DNA from: a virus
DNA length: 64,000 nucleotides
Direction: 5' to 3' (one strand)
IMG/VR virus record: IMGVR_UViG_3300034101_004588
Span: 62,001 to 126,000 of that record
This document shows, piece by piece, positions 26,216 through 34,686 of this stretch. Under the pieces are notes generated by a model. The model was not told where the DNA came from. It saw only the letters and a list, made by a program, of their open reading frames with translations, and ran no database searches. Numbering within the stretch: the stretch's first letter is position 1; every line of letters starts with the position of its first letter. The position numbers were made by a program, and so were the translations under genes.

Positions 26216-27076
26216 ATGAAAATTTCTCATGAAGCTCCTTTATGTTTAATGGAAACATTAAGACCTTTGGTGGACTATGATTATTGCTTAGTACATTTGT
26301 TAGATGATCCAAATGTAGGAGAAGAATACCTACAATACTTTTTAAATTCAAGAACTATAAACCCAAACAGAGAAATTATATTGGATAACAGCATTTATGA
26401 ATTAGGAGAAGCTTATAATTCAGAAAGATATGCTTATTGGATCACACAAATAAATCCTACGCATTATATTATTCCGGATGTTTTTGGAGATGCGGAAAAA
26501 ACTATAGAAAGTTTAGAAAATTGGTACAAAAATTACGGCAAAGAGCTTAAAAAATATAAAACTATAGGTGTTTTACAAGGTTCAAATTATAAAGATTTTA
26601 AAAAATGCTATCAAAAAATACAAAAAAAAGTAGATAAAATAGCAATAAGTTTTGGGTATCCCTATTTTATAAATTTTTGTGAAGAAATTTTAGGATTTTT
26701 AGATTCAGATTGGAGGGATCCCCAGGAAAATTACAGGGCCATTTGTTATGGACATGGCAGACATTTTTTAATCAACGATCTTTTAAAAGACGATATCATA
26801 GATAAAAATAAACCGCACCATCTTTTGGGATGTGGAATTCCTCAAGAATTTTCCAATTACGCATGGAAAAATTATGATTTTATTGAATCTTTAGACACTT
26901 CTCATCCAATTTTAACCGGTCTTGATGAGGTAAAATATGATGAAGAAAATGTATCTTTTTATAAACCTTATTATAAAATGATTGAAAAATTTGAAAACAA
27001 GTTTGATCAAAAACAAATAAAAACAGCTTTAGAAAATGTCAAATACTTTAGATCTCGTATATGTCAGTTGAATTAA
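26216..27076 (+). CDS. dpdA: DpdA-like DNA-guanine transglycosylase (TGT superfamily)
   Basis: The 286-residue protein has a TIM-barrel layout like tRNA-guanine transglycosylases: IILDNSIYELGEA with Asp57, YIIPDVFGD with Asp88, IGVLQGS, IAISFGYPY, HLLGCGIPQEF (202-212), and SLDTSHPI with Asp227 as a candidate nucleophile. It lacks the Cys-rich zinc site of tRNA enzymes. Phage proteins of this kind (DpdA) exchange guanine in DNA for a 7-deazaguanine. The presence of QueE, QueD and FolE2 in the same block supports this. A tRNA substrate is less likely but not ruled out. Confidence 0.7.
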   Translation: MKISHEAPLCLMETLRPLVDYDYCLVHLLDDPNVGEEYLQYFLNSRTINPNREIILDNSIYELGEAYNSERYAYWITQINPTHYIIPDVFGDAEKTIESLENWYKNYGKELKKYKTIGVLQGSNYKDFKKCYQKIQKKVDKIAISFGYPYFINFCEEILGFLDSDWRDPQENYRAICYGHGRHFLINDLLKDDIIDKNKPHHLLGCGIPQEFSNYAWKNYDFIESLDTSHPILTGLDEVKYDEENVSFYKPYYKMIEKFENKFDQKQIKTALENVKYFRSRICQLN

Positions 27077-27711
27077 TATCCATAACCAAACCAGAAATAG
27101 AAGGAATAAATTCTGCAGAAGATTTAATAACCTATTGTGCCAGAGTTAGTAATCCAGATAATCAATTAAATGTTTCTACTAGTTCAAACTTGTTAAAGTA
27201 TCTTATAAAGCATAAACATTGGAGCCCGTTTGAAATGGTTTCAATGTGCGTAAAAATAAAAACCAGCAGAGCTATAGCAGCTCAAATATTACGCCATAGA
27301 AGTTTTAGCTTTCAAGAATTCAGCCAACGATATTCAACAGCAACTGAATTAGAAGAATTACATTTTAGAAAACAAGGTAAAACCAACCGTCAAGTAGGAG
27401 ATGAAGAATTTCCATTAACACAACATTGGGATACTCTTGTACATATTAAAGAAGCTCAAAGAAAGTGTTTAGAAGTTTATAATGAACTTATTAAATGTGG
27501 AGTTGCAAGAGAATGTGCTCGTATGGTTCTTCCTTTAAATACAAGTACAACATTATATATGTCGGGTACTATAAGATCATGGATACATTATTTAGATCTT
27601 AGAACCTCAAAAGACACTCAAAAAGAACATCAAATAATAGCCAATGATATTAAAAAAATTTTTATAGAAAAATTTCCAGCAATTTCTGAGGCTTTGTATG
27701 TTGACAAATAA
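27061..27711 (+). CDS. thyX: Flavin-dependent thymidylate synthase ThyX
   Basis: The 216-residue protein has the ThyX signature RHRxxSxxxxSxR at residues 78-90 (RHRSFSFQEFSQR), with HWSPFEMV before it and RMVLPLNTSTTLYMSG after. ThyX makes dTMP from dUMP with FAD, NADPH and methylene-tetrahydrofolate. It overlaps the DpdA-like gene by 16 bases. In T4 the unrelated ThyA (td) is used, so this is a replacement, common in marine phages. Confidence 0.95.
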   Translation: MSVELISITKPEIEGINSAEDLITYCARVSNPDNQLNVSTSSNLLKYLIKHKHWSPFEMVSMCVKIKTSRAIAAQILRHRSFSFQEFSQRYSTATELEELHFRKQGKTNRQVGDEEFPLTQHWDTLVHIKEAQRKCLEVYNELIKCGVARECARMVLPLNTSTTLYMSGTIRSWIHYLDLRTSKDTQKEHQIIANDIKKIFIEKFPAISEALYVDK

Positions 27712-27728
27712 CTCTTATTGTATATAAT
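27701..27728 (+). promoter_or_regulatory. Sigma70-like promoter with consensus boxes
   Basis: TTGACA (27701-27706), 16 nt, TATAAT (27723-27728). Both boxes match the bacterial consensus fully. The -10 box ends seven bases before the ATG at 27736. It would serve the small gene, uvsX and queD. Confidence 0.75.
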
Positions 27729-27735
27729 ATAAAAT

Positions 27736-28146
27736 ATGAATGAAGAAAACAAAAATAACGTTGTAGTTTTTTTAGACTACGTAGGCAGAACCATCCTCGG
27801 TGAAAAAGTAGAAAATAAAAATGAAAATTTAATTTGTGTAAAAAACCCAGTTATTTTGCATGTAGTTCCAGTTGATCAAGGTGGACGCATGTCAATTCAA
27901 TTGTTACCTCTATTTTTTAGAGAATTTTTGGCAGAAAAAACTGGTGACGTAGTTTTTAATTACAACAAAAATACTATTGTTGAAACAGATATTGAAGCTT
28001 TAGATTTTAGATTATTAGCACAATATTCCCAACTTTTTAATAAAAATAATATATTTGTTCCGCCTAATGCCGGTAATATCATCACTCCAGATCAAACTGC
28101 ATCTGCTCAACCTTCTCCTGGTGTAGTCAAATTGTTTGATGAATAA
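27736..28146 (+). CDS. Conserved hypothetical protein upstream of uvsX
   Basis: The 136-residue protein starts with a strand-rich segment (VVVFLDYVGRTILGEKV, then LICVKNPVILHVVP) that could form a small Sm-like barrel. A disordered Pro/Gln/Thr-rich linker follows. It ends in VVKLFDE, a hydrophobic-acidic tail of the kind that binds sliding clamps. It has the strongest promoter seen in the window and lies just before uvsX, which suggests an early or middle role in replication or recombination. The family is not recognised. Confidence 0.65.
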   Translation: MNEENKNNVVVFLDYVGRTILGEKVENKNENLICVKNPVILHVVPVDQGGRMSIQLLPLFFREFLAEKTGDVVFNYNKNTIVETDIEALDFRLLAQYSQLFNKNNIFVPPNAGNIITPDQTASAQPSPGVVKLFDE

Positions 28147-28149
28147 TTT

Positions 28150-29277
28150 ATGGCTAAAAACAAATTGTTAGATACAGAAGTCGTAGAAGCTTTTAAAGTT
28201 TTAGATGATTTAAATCCGGATGCGGCTTTTCTAAATGAAAATACTTTGTCTCAAGTTGATTCTTGGATAGACACTGGATGCTTAGCTTTAAATACTATTA
28301 TTAGCGGTTCCTTATATAAAGGAATACCTTCAGGCAGAATAATTGGTTTTAGTGGTCCACAAGCTTGTGGTAAAACTTATATTATTAATAAGATAATAGC
28401 AAATGCTCAAAAAGCTGGAAGGCATGCGGTAGTATTTGACACAGAAAATGCAGTAGATAAAGATACAGCAGAAGCATTAGGATGTGATCCTTCTAAGATT
28501 AAATATTGTCCGATTGAAACAGTCGAACAATGTCGAAATCAAGTTTCTGCTTTTTTAGATTCTGTAATAGAAAAGGGATTAAAAGGAAAATTTATTATAG
28601 CTATTGATTCTTTAGGCAATTTAGTTTCAACTAAAGAAATGAATGATGTAGCCGCAGGTAAAGAAGCAATGGACATGGGAACTAGAGCTAAAGGTTTAAA
28701 AAGCATGTTAAGAGTATTGACTCTTAAGGCAGCAAAAGCAGATGTTCCTGTAATTTTTTCTAATCACATTTATGCAAATCCTGGAGATATGTATCCTTCG
28801 TTGGTTAAACAACAGTCTGGAGGATCAGGTCCTCTGTACCTAGCTTCAGTTTTAGTACAAATGGCAGTTAAAAATGAAAAATCATCCGGAGGTCAAAATT
28901 CTCATAAAGATGCTATAGAAGATGTTTCACCTATTGCTAAAGATATTAACGGAGTAACATTAAGAGCTTTAACCATTAAAAACCGATTTGCTCCACCGTA
29001 TTTAGAAACAGAAATGTATTTAAACTTTAAATCTGGTTTAGCAAAATATTCAGGTTTACTAGAAATGGCTTTGGGTTATAATATTGTGATTCAAAACGGA
29101 CCTACTTTTGCTTTGCCAGATGGAACTAAATTAGGTTATTATAAAAATTGGCGTAATGATGAAACTATATGGGAAACTAAAATTTTACCAGAATTAGAAA
29201 AAAAGCTTAAAACAGAATTAACCTATAAAAAAGAAATTAACAATTTCAATGATGTTTCAATCGACGAAAATAATTGA
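28150..29277 (+). CDS. uvsX: UvsX recombinase (RecA family)
   Basis: The 375-residue protein (T4 UvsX has 391) has Walker A GPQACGKT at 69-76, VFDTENAVD, the Walker B IIAIDSLGNL and a QQSGGSG loop. It catalyses strand exchange with UvsY and gp32. It starts four bases after the upstream gene and overlaps queD by about 29 bases at its end. Confidence 0.95.
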   Translation: MAKNKLLDTEVVEAFKVLDDLNPDAAFLNENTLSQVDSWIDTGCLALNTIISGSLYKGIPSGRIIGFSGPQACGKTYIINKIIANAQKAGRHAVVFDTENAVDKDTAEALGCDPSKIKYCPIETVEQCRNQVSAFLDSVIEKGLKGKFIIAIDSLGNLVSTKEMNDVAAGKEAMDMGTRAKGLKSMLRVLTLKAAKADVPVIFSNHIYANPGDMYPSLVKQQSGGSGPLYLASVLVQMAVKNEKSSGGQNSHKDAIEDVSPIAKDINGVTLRALTIKNRFAPPYLETEMYLNFKSGLAKYSGLLEMALGYNIVIQNGPTFALPDGTKLGYYKNWRNDETIWETKILPELEKKLKTELTYKKEINNFNDVSIDENN

Positions 29278-29686
29278 ACTAGGTTCATGTGCTTTTAGAC
29301 AATGGAAAGCAGAAAATACTCATTGTAAATATGTACATGGTTATCGTTTAATGGCTAAATTTTGGTTTGGCTGTTCTGAACTAGATAATAAAAATTGGGT
29401 TGTTAATTTTGGTGGTTTAAAAGAGGTTAAAAAAGTTTTACAAAATCAATTTGATCATACTCTTTGCATAGCTCAAGACGATCCGTTATTGAATATGTTT
29501 AAAGAATTAAACGAATCGAATGGCTGTCAGCTTCGTATTATGGATGGAGTTGGTATAGAAAAAACAGCAGAATGGTGTTTTAAAACAGTTAATCCCATGA
29601 TTAAAGAAATGTCTAATAATCGCTGCTGGTTGGAAAAAGTAGAAGTTTGGGAACATGATTTAAATTCTGCAATTTACAAAGAGTAA
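29249..29686 (+). CDS. queD: QueD-like 6-carboxytetrahydropterin synthase, divergent
   Basis: The 145-residue protein has the QueD/PTPS layout: catalytic Cys26 and His30 in HCKYVHGYR, FDHTLC with Asp69-His70, and VWEH with Glu135-His136. QueD makes CPH4 from dihydroneopterin triphosphate. The first zinc His (usually in a SAAH motif) is replaced by FRQW, and HGH is HGY, so metal binding may differ. Two adjacent ATGs (29249, 29252) are possible starts. It overlaps uvsX. Confidence 0.8.
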   Translation: MMFQSTKIIELGSCAFRQWKAENTHCKYVHGYRLMAKFWFGCSELDNKNWVVNFGGLKEVKKVLQNQFDHTLCIAQDDPLLNMFKELNESNGCQLRIMDGVGIEKTAEWCFKTVNPMIKEMSNNRCWLEKVEVWEHDLNSAIYKE

Positions 29687-29689
29687 ATT

Positions 29690-29717
29690 TTGATTTTTAT
29701 AAAATTTTTGCTATAAT
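29690..29717 (+). promoter_or_regulatory. Sigma70-like promoter upstream of gp41
   Basis: TTGATT (29690-29695), 16 nt, TATAAT (29712-29717), six bases before the GTG start of gp41. Confidence 0.7.
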
Positions 29718-29723
29718 ATAGTA

Positions 29724-31106
29724 GTGAAATCTTTGTCTTTAGATTATCAACTTTTTGAAAAAGTTATAATATATAATGCTATTTTTGATAATTCTTATCT
29801 TGATTCTATAATCAATTATATCAAACCGTCTTATTTTTTAGACGCTAATATTAAAAAATTGTTTGAAAGTTTAATAGAATATTATAAACAACACAATAAG
29901 AGTCCAAATGTTACAGAATTAAAAATACATTTATCTACTCAAGATAAACGCAATGCTTTAAAAGAGGTTTTATTATCTTTTCAGCATATAGATAAAAAAT
30001 ATGACAAAGAGGTATTATTATCAAATACAGAAAAGTTTTTAAAAGAGAAAACCATATATGATACAGTTTTAAAGACATCTGTAGATATACAAACGGGAAC
30101 TATAGATCCAGGAAAAATTTTAGAAGAATTTGAACAAGCTTGTAGTATATCTTTAGTAGATTCCTACGGTTTTGATTATTTAGAATCCATAGATTCTCAT
30201 TGTGAAGATTTACAAAAAGTATTCAAGACCTTGCCTACCAAATGGAAATGGTTGGATGATAAAATAGGTGGGGGTTTAATGGCAGAAGGTAGAGCTTTAT
30301 ATGTATTTTATGGTGCAACAAATGTAGGTAAATCTATTTTTCTCGGAAATCTTGCCACGAACATTTTAAGTCAAAATAAAAGTGTAGTTCTTATATCATT
30401 AGAAATGCCAGAACAGATATATGCCAAACGAATTAGTGCTCAATTATCCCAAATTCCTTTTAATGATTTACCTCATCAAATTACTCCTTTGAAGAGTTTT
30501 TTAGGTGAATATAAATTAAAACACAAAGATGCGAAACTTATTATTAAAGAGTTTCCACCCAAATCTGTATCTCCTAGTCATATAAGATCTTACTTAGAAA
30601 AATTAAAAAGAAGACACGTTAATCCGGATGTTATTATAGTAGATTATATAAATTTGTTAGCACCACCAGAAAGAGGTTTAAATTCGTATGAATCTGTAAA
30701 ACAAATTACAGAGTCACTAAGAGCATTGTCTTATTATTTTAATTGCCCAGTAGTATCAGCAACACAAATCAATAGATCTGGATATGATCAAGCTAATCCT
30801 GGACTAGAATCGACTAGTGAATCCATGGGACTAGCTCATACAGCAGACGCTCAGATATCGATTTGGACAGAAGAAGAAGATTTTGAATTAGGCATTATAC
30901 ACATGGGTATAACCAAAAACCGTTTTGGTCCGAGGGAATGTTCAACAGTTTTGGAAATAGATTATCCTACATTAGCTCTTAAAGATCCTGATGATGTTTC
31001 AAAAAGCTTTACTGTAAAAAGAAACCATCTTCCTGGTAGTCTACAAAATAATATATCAGATACTTTAAAGACTATCGAGAGTATAGGGGAAGCGGTTGAA
31101 GAATAA
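29724..31106 (+). CDS. gp41: Replicative DNA helicase gp41 (DnaB family)
   Basis: The 460-residue protein (T4 gp41 has 475) begins with GTG. Its N-terminal helical domain spans ~1-150. The RecA-like domain has Walker A GATNVGKS at 197-204, VVLISLEMPE, and IIVDYINLL as Walker B, then SATQINRSG. It unwinds DNA ahead of the polymerase. The primase gp61 and clamp loader gp44/gp62 are not in this window. Confidence 0.93.
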   Translation: MKSLSLDYQLFEKVIIYNAIFDNSYLDSIINYIKPSYFLDANIKKLFESLIEYYKQHNKSPNVTELKIHLSTQDKRNALKEVLLSFQHIDKKYDKEVLLSNTEKFLKEKTIYDTVLKTSVDIQTGTIDPGKILEEFEQACSISLVDSYGFDYLESIDSHCEDLQKVFKTLPTKWKWLDDKIGGGLMAEGRALYVFYGATNVGKSIFLGNLATNILSQNKSVVLISLEMPEQIYAKRISAQLSQIPFNDLPHQITPLKSFLGEYKLKHKDAKLIIKEFPPKSVSPSHIRSYLEKLKRRHVNPDVIIVDYINLLAPPERGLNSYESVKQITESLRALSYYFNCPVVSATQINRSGYDQANPGLESTSESMGLAHTADAQISIWTEEEDFELGIIHMGITKNRFGPRECSTVLEIDYPTLALKDPDDVSKSFTVKRNHLPGSLQNNISDTLKTIESIGEAVEE

Positions 31107-31123
31107 CCCTTTATGATTAAATA
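31096..31123 (+). promoter_or_regulatory. Sigma70-like promoter upstream of DHH gene
   Basis: TTGAAG (31096-31101), 16 nt, TAAATA (31118-31123), six bases before the ATG. The -10 box is weaker than in the other members of the family. Confidence 0.45.
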
Positions 31124-31129
31124 TAAGAT

Positions 31130-32017
31130 ATGCACACAAAAACATATCAAGTATTTACCCATAAAGATTTTGATGGGGCTGTAAGCTTGTTGGTTTTTTT
31201 GTGGGCTCGTTCTAAATCTCCAGTACATTTTCAAGAACTTAATAATTTAAATGTAACTGAAAAATTAAACCAATACGCCAATAATACAGCTAACCCTTTT
31301 CCAACTTTAGTATTGGATTTTGCACTTAGACCTGAATTTAAAAATTGTGATCAATCTCATTTTACATTTATAGATCACCACAAATCATCTGAAAATTATT
31401 TAAATACATTTAAAAATTGTAAGGTTTTATACAAAGAATTTTCGTCTAATGCCCGTTGGATGTATAAACTTTTTGAAAAAGATTTAACTCATCTTACTCA
31501 ATCTCAAAAGTATCTTATAGCTTTGGCAGATGATTTTGATTGTTATAAATTACAATTACCACATTCTTATGATTTAAACATATTATTTTGGTCTGAATAT
31601 CGACAAGAGTTTGGAAGATTCATTAAAGATTTTAAAGAAGGTTTTAAAAATTTTTCATCTAGTCAAATTAAAAGAATAGAATCTATTAAAAAGGCAGCAA
31701 AAGCAGAAGCTCAAAAAATTCAAAAGTTTGAAGGAACTATTAAAATAGGTGATACAAATAAATACACTGTAGCAGCCTTAACAGACAATACCACTAATTT
31801 AGTAATGGATGAAATTATAAATGAATATAATCCAGAATTATTCTTTTTTATTAATACTAAATCAGAAAAAGTAAGTTTAAGACAATCTAGAAACAATCCT
31901 ATAGATTTAGGAGCATTTGCAGAAAAAATATGTGAAGGCGGAGGGCATTTTCATTCTGCAGGTGGTAAAATAACGCCTTTATTTTTAGAAATAACTAAAA
32001 ATTTAAAACCTTTATGA
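31130..32017 (+). CDS. DHH-family phosphoesterase (nanoRNase / RecJ-like)
   Basis: The 295-residue protein has HKDFDGA (His11, Asp13, Asp15), LDFA, FIDHH with the DHH triad at 82-84, ADDFD, and a C-terminal GGGHFHSAGG (DHHA1). Members cut short RNA or single-stranded DNA, or pAp, with Mn2+. Its length is close to NrnA-type enzymes and much shorter than RecJ. It follows the replicative helicase, so DNA end trimming, primer removal or nucleotide salvage are all plausible. Confidence 0.8.
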   Translation: MHTKTYQVFTHKDFDGAVSLLVFLWARSKSPVHFQELNNLNVTEKLNQYANNTANPFPTLVLDFALRPEFKNCDQSHFTFIDHHKSSENYLNTFKNCKVLYKEFSSNARWMYKLFEKDLTHLTQSQKYLIALADDFDCYKLQLPHSYDLNILFWSEYRQEFGRFIKDFKEGFKNFSSSQIKRIESIKKAAKAEAQKIQKFEGTIKIGDTNKYTVAALTDNTTNLVMDEIINEYNPELFFFINTKSEKVSLRQSRNNPIDLGAFAEKICEGGGHFHSAGGKITPLFLEITKNLKPL

Positions 32018-32316
32018 TTATTACATCAACCCATCAGTTAGAAAATTTAGTTAATCCTACTATGGGATTAGATGAAAAAGAATTTGAAGAAATAACATTA
32101 AAATTTGGATCTTTTGTATGTATAGCCAAAAACAAAAAAATGAATTTTTTAAATTTTTTAAAATTTATAATCATAGATAAAAAAACTCAAAAAATATATG
32201 CAGAATTACTTGGAGAATCTAATTTTCAGCTTATAATAAGAACATATTTAACTAGTACACCTAACTTCTATAAAAAAATATTCCGATCCAAACACAACCT
32301 TAAAAAACCTCTTTGA
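32014..32316 (+). CDS. Hypothetical protein
   Basis: The 100-residue protein has a short acidic segment (LDEKEFEEITLKFG), a hydrophobic-basic middle and a strongly basic C-terminus (KKIFRSKHNLKK). It overlaps the genes on both sides by 4 bases. In T4 the gene before 59 and 32 is gp33, but no similarity to gp33 is visible. Family not recognised. Confidence 0.55.
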   Translation: MIITSTHQLENLVNPTMGLDEKEFEEITLKFGSFVCIAKNKKMNFLNFLKFIIIDKKTQKIYAELLGESNFQLIIRTYLTSTPNFYKKIFRSKHNLKKPL

Positions 32317-32990
32317 AAATTTCAACCATAGAACAAAACATTTACAACTGTTATTTAAAAGCATTGCGCAAAGGACAACCTTGGCAACCAAGAAAAAATT
32401 TTGACAATATTGATGATAAAACCGCAATATGTCTTTTTAAAATTAAAAATTTTTTATTAAAGTTTAAACACATTCCTTGGGATGATTATTTCAATGCTTA
32501 TTATTACGTTTATCCAGAAGATAAACTTCCGCCTTTAAATTTTTTTACGACTAGAAAAGCTATAAAGTGTTACAATCTTTTTAAAACATCACAAGAAAAT
32601 CAATCTCCTGATTTACAGTTAGATTCAATAAAAGATGGTTTGAAATTTATAGCTCTGTTTTGTTTGCAAAATAATTTGCCGTTAGAAAACTATTTTAAAC
32701 ATAAATCTTGCAGTATGCCAACTTGGTCGCAACATTATAGAGAGAATAAAGTTAATATTTATAGCTTATTGGCTTTGGACAATTTAAATGAATTTTACAA
32801 GCTATCAGAAGAAGAAAAAAATTATTGGGCTCCTAACCTTTTAAACAATTTAGAAGCGTTTAAAACCCGTTTACATAATTGTAAATCAAAACCAACAATT
32901 TTAGAAATGGTAGCTCGCATTAAAAAATTTGTCAATACAGAGTTGACAAAACACAAAATAGATATTAATATTAAACAACAAACCTTATGA
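32313..32990 (+). CDS. Hypothetical protein in the gp59 position
   Basis: The 225-residue, mostly helical and aromatic-rich protein starts with TTG, overlapping the upstream stop as TTGA; there is no in-frame ATG until past residue 130, so the TTG is needed. It lies directly before gp32. In T4 that position holds gp59 (217 residues), which loads gp41 on gp32-coated forks. Size and position fit, but I see no clear residue-level match, so the role is only a suggestion. Confidence 0.5.
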   Translation: MKISTIEQNIYNCYLKALRKGQPWQPRKNFDNIDDKTAICLFKIKNFLLKFKHIPWDDYFNAYYYVYPEDKLPPLNFFTTRKAIKCYNLFKTSQENQSPDLQLDSIKDGLKFIALFCLQNNLPLENYFKHKSCSMPTWSQHYRENKVNIYSLLALDNLNEFYKLSEEEKNYWAPNLLNNLEAFKTRLHNCKSKPTILEMVARIKKFVNTELTKHKIDINIKQQTL

Positions 32991-33838
32991 ATAAATATAC
33001 CTCAACCTTATTTGAATCCATTAAAGAAGCCTTAAACAAAAAAAATAACACAGAAAGCGGTTTTAGAGATTTCATGAAATTGGAAATCGGTAAAACTTAT
33101 GTAGTTCGCTTTATTCCAAATATTGAAGCACCGGAAAGAACTTTCTTCCACTATTACCATCACTTGTGGAAAAGTGCTATTACTAATCAAAATGTATCAG
33201 TTTTATGTCCGGCAACTTACGGAGAAAGATGCCCTATTGATGAATATAGAGCCAAGATTTACCGCACTAACAACGAAGCAGAGATTAAAAGAATTCAACC
33301 TATTAGACGTAATGAAAATTGGTTGGCTAATGTTTATGTTATTAAAGACCCTACAACACCAGAAAATGAAGGACAGATTAAAATTATACGCTTTGGTAAA
33401 CAACTTAACAAAATTGTTACCGATGCAATAAGCGGTGATGAATCAGAAGAGTTTGGTGCTCGTATTTTTGATTTATCAGAAAAGGGATGTAATTTAAAGA
33501 TTAAAGTCGAAGAAAATGAAGGAGGTTATCCAACCTATGTTGCTTCTCGTTTTATGGCAGCTTCTAAAATAGAAGGATTAGAAAATGAGAATGAAATTTA
33601 TAGTGCATTTAAACCTATGGATACCATATTTGAACACAAATCATATGATGCTATTAAAAAGGATTTAAATGTTCACTTTTTAGGACAAGAAGAAACAGAA
33701 GAACCTAAACAAGAAGAGGAAGAATATGTTTCTCCTAAACAAGAAAATGTACAACCAGCAATTGAATCCTCTTCAGAAAATAGTAGTGAAGATTTCAACG
33801 CTGATGATAAAATTCAAGAAATTCTTAAAGATTTGTAA
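32987..33838 (+). CDS. gp32: Single-stranded DNA-binding protein gp32
   Basis: The 283-residue protein (T4 gp32 has 301) has a basic N-terminus for cooperativity, an OB-fold core (KTYVVRFIPN, FFHYYHHLW), and a long acidic C-terminus ending in DDKIQEILKDL. The zinc site appears incomplete: His58/59, Cys74 and Cys82 are present, but the last Cys of the CPxC pair is Asp85 (CPID). It coats single-stranded DNA and contacts UvsX, UvsY and gp43. Confidence 0.9.
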   Translation: MNKYTSTLFESIKEALNKKNNTESGFRDFMKLEIGKTYVVRFIPNIEAPERTFFHYYHHLWKSAITNQNVSVLCPATYGERCPIDEYRAKIYRTNNEAEIKRIQPIRRNENWLANVYVIKDPTTPENEGQIKIIRFGKQLNKIVTDAISGDESEEFGARIFDLSEKGCNLKIKVEENEGGYPTYVASRFMAASKIEGLENENEIYSAFKPMDTIFEHKSYDAIKKDLNVHFLGQEETEEPKQEEEEYVSPKQENVQPAIESSSENSSEDFNADDKIQEILKDL

Positions 33839-33842
33839 TTTT

Positions 33843-34685
33843 ATGCCTAGAATAAAAACCAATAATGATATACCAGACATCCAAAACACTTTGGATGGAT
33901 TTCCTAAGAAATACATTCCTAAAGTAGGATCTCGCAATATTGTAGTACCTATTGAAATAGTTAGAAGAGATGGATCTGTTAATCCTTCTAAAGCAGTTAT
34001 CAGTATGTATACAGATTTAACACCAGAAGTTAAAGGTACTAATATGAGCAGGTATAGAATATTAGTTGAAGAGGTCTTAGCTAATAAAACACATCGTATA
34101 GATGAAGTTATGAAAACTTTATTAGATGAATGTAAAGACCGTCTTAAGTCTAACAATGCTTATGTCAAAATTAAATTTGACTACTTTGTAATGAAAGAAG
34201 CTCCAGTTTCTAAAGTTAAATCTCATATGGATTATAAAGGATCTTTAGAGGGAAGATTAATTAATGGAGAGAAAAGATATTATCTACATGCAAATGTTTT
34301 ATATGCTTCTTTATGCCCATGCTCTAAAGAAATCAGTGATTATGGTGCACATAATCAACAGTCTTATGCCGATGTTACAGTTGAATTGTCAGATGTCGGC
34401 ACCAAAGATAATGTTTATTGGTTTGAAGAGATTGTAGAAGCTGTAGAACGCAGTTGTTCAGCTCCTATAGTAAATGCTTTGAAACGAGTAGATGAAGCTT
34501 ATCAAACTGAATTAATGTATGAAAATCCAGTATTTGTTGAAGACATGGTAAGAAAAGTTGCTGTAGAACTTGATAAAGATTTGGATAAAAGAATTAATGA
34601 TTATCTAGTAATAGTTAATCATTATGAAAGTATTCACAGTTCAGTTGCAGTGAGTGTTATTAACGCTGGAAGAGATTTAAAATAA
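33843..34685 (+). CDS. folE2: GTP cyclohydrolase I, FolE2 type
   Basis: Start chosen at the ATG shortly after the gp32 stop; the frame stays open into gp32 but that part is a shadow. The 280-residue protein has the FolE2 motif SLCPCSKEIS (Cys158, Cys160) and GAHNQQS (168-174). FolE2 makes dihydroneopterin triphosphate from GTP, the first step of the 7-deazaguanine and folate pathways. In this genome QueD, QueE and a DpdA-like enzyme can use its product. FolE2 is not homologous to FolE in sequence and tolerates low zinc. Confidence 0.93.
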   Translation: MPRIKTNNDIPDIQNTLDGFPKKYIPKVGSRNIVVPIEIVRRDGSVNPSKAVISMYTDLTPEVKGTNMSRYRILVEEVLANKTHRIDEVMKTLLDECKDRLKSNNAYVKIKFDYFVMKEAPVSKVKSHMDYKGSLEGRLINGEKRYYLHANVLYASLCPCSKEISDYGAHNQQSYADVTVELSDVGTKDNVYWFEEIVEAVERSCSAPIVNALKRVDEAYQTELMYENPVFVEDMVRKVAVELDKDLDKRINDYLVIVNHYESIHSSVAVSVINAGRDLK

Positions 34686-34686
34686 T

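Noticed and set aside
32014-32316. Calling the 100-residue protein gp33
   Set aside because: Position before gp32 suggests it, but no gp33-like C-terminal clamp tail or core pattern can be seen.
33726-33842. A longer start for folE2 inside gp32
   Set aside because: The extra part overlaps the conserved acidic tail of gp32, and FolE2 similarity begins only after the ATG at 33843.
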